Below, piece by piece: positions 62,307 through 64,000 of a stretch of 64,000 nt of DNA. The translations under genes and the position numbers were made by a program. The notes beneath the pieces are model-generated. The model saw only the letters and a program-made list of their open reading frames with translations. It did not search any database and had not been told where the DNA came from. The stretch covers positions 3,348,001 to 3,412,000 of the forward strand of contig NZ_CP009754.1 of NCBI RefSeq assembly GCF_000772045.1, read 5' to 3'. The stretch comes from Streptomyces sp. CCM_MD2014 (GTDB lineage Bacteria; Actinomycetota; Actinomycetes; Streptomycetales; Streptomycetaceae). The number at the start of each line of letters is the position of its first letter. Within the stretch, counting starts at the first letter, position 1.

Positions 62307-62876
62307 TCAGCCTCGCCCCCGTGCCCGGCGGGAGACCACCGCGCGCAGTACCCGGCGCCCCTCCGTGGAGACCTCCAGGGCCGGGCGCAGCCCGGCCGCG
62401 CCCCGCTCGGCGAGCAGTTCCAGGACGCCGGCCTGGCGCCGCAGTTCGGCGGCGACGAGCGGGGGCAGTCCCCGCGTACCGCCGTCGCGGGGGACGTCGG
62501 CCTCCGGGGCGGTGCCCGCCGCGGGGTCGAGGAGCCGGTGGATCCGGAGCGAGGCGACGGAACATGCGTCGGCCCACGTCCGCATCGCCGGGCCGGAACA
62601 CTCGGCCGGCGCGGCCTGCAGCATGCGGCGGGCCAGGACCACGGCCTCGTCCTCACCGGTGGCGTCGGGGCCGGCGAGCTTGTCCCGCACCTGTGTCAGG
62701 CTCGCGGCCCAGTCGGGGCCGGCCTCGTCGCCGGTGTCGTCTGCGAGGGTCGCCCACAGGGGTCTGAGGGCCTCGTCGTCGCCGTCGAGGAGCGGGACGC
62801 AGCGGTCCAAACAAGCCAGCCCGCTCGCGGCGAGTGCGCGTGCGTCGGCCCGCGCGATCAGTTCCACCAGGCTCAT
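62307..62876 (-). CDS. Hypothetical helical protein
   Basis: A 189-residue protein, Ala/Leu/Arg-rich and almost fully helical, with one Cys pair region (GLACLDRCVPLLDGDDEALR). No known domain seen. GGAGG stands well placed before ATG 62876. It lies 87 bases after the next upstream gene on the same strand, which makes co-transcription possible. Confidence 0.6.
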   Translation of the reverse strand: MSLVELIARADARALAASGLACLDRCVPLLDGDDEALRPLWATLADDTGDEAGPDWAASLTQVRDKLAGPDATGEDEAVVLARRMLQAAPAECSGPAMRTWADACSVASLRIHRLLDPAAGTAPEADVPRDGGTRGLPPLVAAELRRQAGVLELLAERGAAGLRPALEVSTEGRRVLRAVVSRRARGRG

Positions 62877-62963
62877 CGGGTGCCTCCCTGTTCCTGCCGC
62901 TTCGCCCCGCTCAGCGCCACGGGGCCCGCACTGCCCCTTACTGCGTGCGGCGGACCGGGAGTG

Positions 62964-63563
62964 TCACAGCGGCACGACGCCCAGCCGGTCGAGGAACCGG
63001 AAGAAGAGGTTTTCGGCCACCGGACCGGAGTCGGCCCCGGGGCCCAGGGCCCCACCCGCCCCCGCCGGTGCCCCTGCCCCGGCACCCCCACCCGCCCCCG
63101 CCTCCACACCCGCGCCGGGACCCGGATCGTCCGCCAGCACCTCGGCCAGCTCCCCGGCGTTCGCGGCGCACCCCGCCTCCGCGGCCCAGGCGACGGCGCG
63201 CTCGGCGGCGTCGCGGGGCTCCAGGAAGTAGTCCTCCAGGGTGAGCCCGTCCCGCTCGGCGCCCAGGTACCCGGCCATGGCGGTCCGCGCCAGGCAGGTC
63301 GTCCACGCCCCGCTCTCGGGCGCCGCCGCCTCCACGACCACGCAGTCGCTGTCCATCACGTACCCGAACAGCGCGGGCGCGCCGGTCTGCCCGGCCAGGT
63401 CGTTCATGTTCCCGACGTCTCCGTCGCCGCCCGGGAACTCCCACACCTGCCACCCGCCCGGCGCGCTCTGGCGCAGCGTCATGTCCCCGGCGCCGGCCAG
63501 CGCCTCCAGCTCCGCGAGCGGCCGCTCGGCGCGGCCGACGACGAAGTACCCCCAGTAGCCCAT
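62964..63563 (-). CDS. Hypothetical protein with MGYWGYFVVGR N-terminus
   Basis: A 199-residue soluble protein starting MGYWGYFVVGRAERPLAELE. A conserved-looking core follows (WQVWEFPGGDGDV, FGYVMDSDCVVVEAA, AGYLGAERDGLTLEDYFLEP), then a Gly/Ala/Pro linker and a short C-terminal helix (AENLFFRFLDRLGVVPL). Proteins with this start are common in Streptomyces and unassigned. ATG 63563 is preceded by GGGGGGACCGGGAC. Confidence 0.65.
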   Translation of the reverse strand: MGYWGYFVVGRAERPLAELEALAGAGDMTLRQSAPGGWQVWEFPGGDGDVGNMNDLAGQTGAPALFGYVMDSDCVVVEAAAPESGAWTTCLARTAMAGYLGAERDGLTLEDYFLEPRDAAERAVAWAAEAGCAANAGELAEVLADDPGPGAGVEAGAGGGAGAGAPAGAGGALGPGADSGPVAENLFFRFLDRLGVVPL

Positions 63564-63684
63564 GTCCCGGTCCCCCCGGCGTGTCGGTTCGGCTCGGCAA
63601 AAGACCACCACAGCCGTACCGGCGTTCGCAGCAGGATCGGGCAATCGGCGTGCCGCCCCGGCGGCAGGCCCGGGGCGGCAGGCG

Positions 63685-64000
63685 TCAGCCGAGGCGGCCC
63701 GCCAGCGCCTTGAACTCCGCCCAGGACAGCTCGGGCTTGCCGTCGTCCCACAGCTTCTGGACCGTCGCGGCCAGCGGCAGCCGGATGCCCTCGGCGACCT
63801 GGGCCTGGGTCTGGGCGCTCGGGATGTCGCCCCAGACCGCGAAGCTGCCGCCGAGGATCTGGTCGTCGTACTTGGCGTCGACGGCCGTGGTGCCGCGCAG
63901 GACGCGCGGCGTCCACTGCTCGTAGATGCGCTCGCCGGTCGGGTAGACGAAGGTCTGCGGCTGGCCGAGCACGTAGTAGAGGAACTCGTCGTTGTAGTTG
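63685..64000 (-). CDS. C-terminal end of GH20-like secreted glycoside hydrolase (partial)
   Basis: The last 105 residues of a larger protein whose start lies beyond the right edge. DEFLYYVLGQPQTFVYPTGE, ERIYEQWTPRVLRG, GGSFAVWGDIPSAQTQAQ and IRLPLAATVQKLWD resemble the end of family 20 beta-N-acetylhexosaminidase-type enzymes, where a Trp closes the sugar pocket. That would mean release of N-acetylhexosamine from chitin or peptidoglycan fragments. The catalytic Asp-Glu pair is outside the window, so the call is tentative. Confidence 0.55.
   Translation of the reverse strand, partial: NYNDEFLYYVLGQPQTFVYPTGERIYEQWTPRVLRGTTAVDAKYDDQILGGSFAVWGDIPSAQTQAQVAEGIRLPLAATVQKLWDDGKPELSWAEFKALAGRLG

Overview
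The window is chromosomal DNA from a Streptomyces. It has very high G+C, GTG starts, 1-4 base stop/start overlaps, XRE/DUF397 regulatory gene sets, and an afsQ1-afsQ2-sigQ locus that reads almost as in S. coelicolor. No tRNA, rRNA, CRISPR array, insertion sequence or replication origin was recognised.

Region 1 (1-13.4 kb) is accessory and defence-like. A 1442-residue protein with a NERD domain, a pseudokinase, a kinase and a P-loop ATPase (PglW-like) is translationally coupled to a gene cut off by the left edge. Next come five small regulatory genes: three coupled small genes diverging from an XRE/DUF5753 regulator plus DUF397. Then a minus-strand operon encodes an AIPR-family protein with a visible PD-(D/E)XK nuclease core, an N6-adenine methylase carrying a degenerate HsdR-N domain, and a two-TRD specificity subunit. 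There is no HsdR. A Phd/RelE toxin-antitoxin pair diverges from it.

Region 2 (13.4-27.9 kb) is core chromosome. It holds a uridine-kinase-like P-loop protein, sigQ divergent from afsQ1-afsQ2-lipoprotein, VanZ and PspC membrane proteins, adenosine deaminase, an alpha/beta hydrolase-like protein, a LysR/MFS divergent pair, a SigX5-type ECF sigma factor overlapping a STAS protein, an AEC transporter and a Uma2 protein.

Region 3 (27.9-37.8 kb) is nucleoside salvage: an ABC transporter (ATPase, two permeases) in one operon with cytidine deaminase and thymidine phosphorylase, two tandem BMP-type binding lipoproteins, and an M20 amidohydrolase. A shared palindrome, CTACGCGCGTAG or a close variant, lies upstream of the transporter operon, both lipoproteins and adenosine deaminase. 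This suggests one nucleoside-responsive regulator.

Region 4 (38-52.4 kb) builds a surface glycopolymer of the sialic-acid/Kdn type. It has a NeuB-like synthase, a NeuA-KdsC fusion, two polysialyltransferase-like proteins, another putative glycosyltransferase, a GT2 enzyme, a GtrA/GT2/YfhO membrane glycosylation set and two SAM methyltransferases.

Region 5 (52.4-64 kb) holds a TetR-controlled FAD monooxygenase, a truncated Uma2 gene, a B12-domain-less acyl-CoA mutase large subunit, an L,D-transpeptidase lipoprotein, two tandem ECF-sigma/membrane-protein modules sharing an exported two-Cys domain, three small unknown proteins, and the end of a GH20-like hydrolase.
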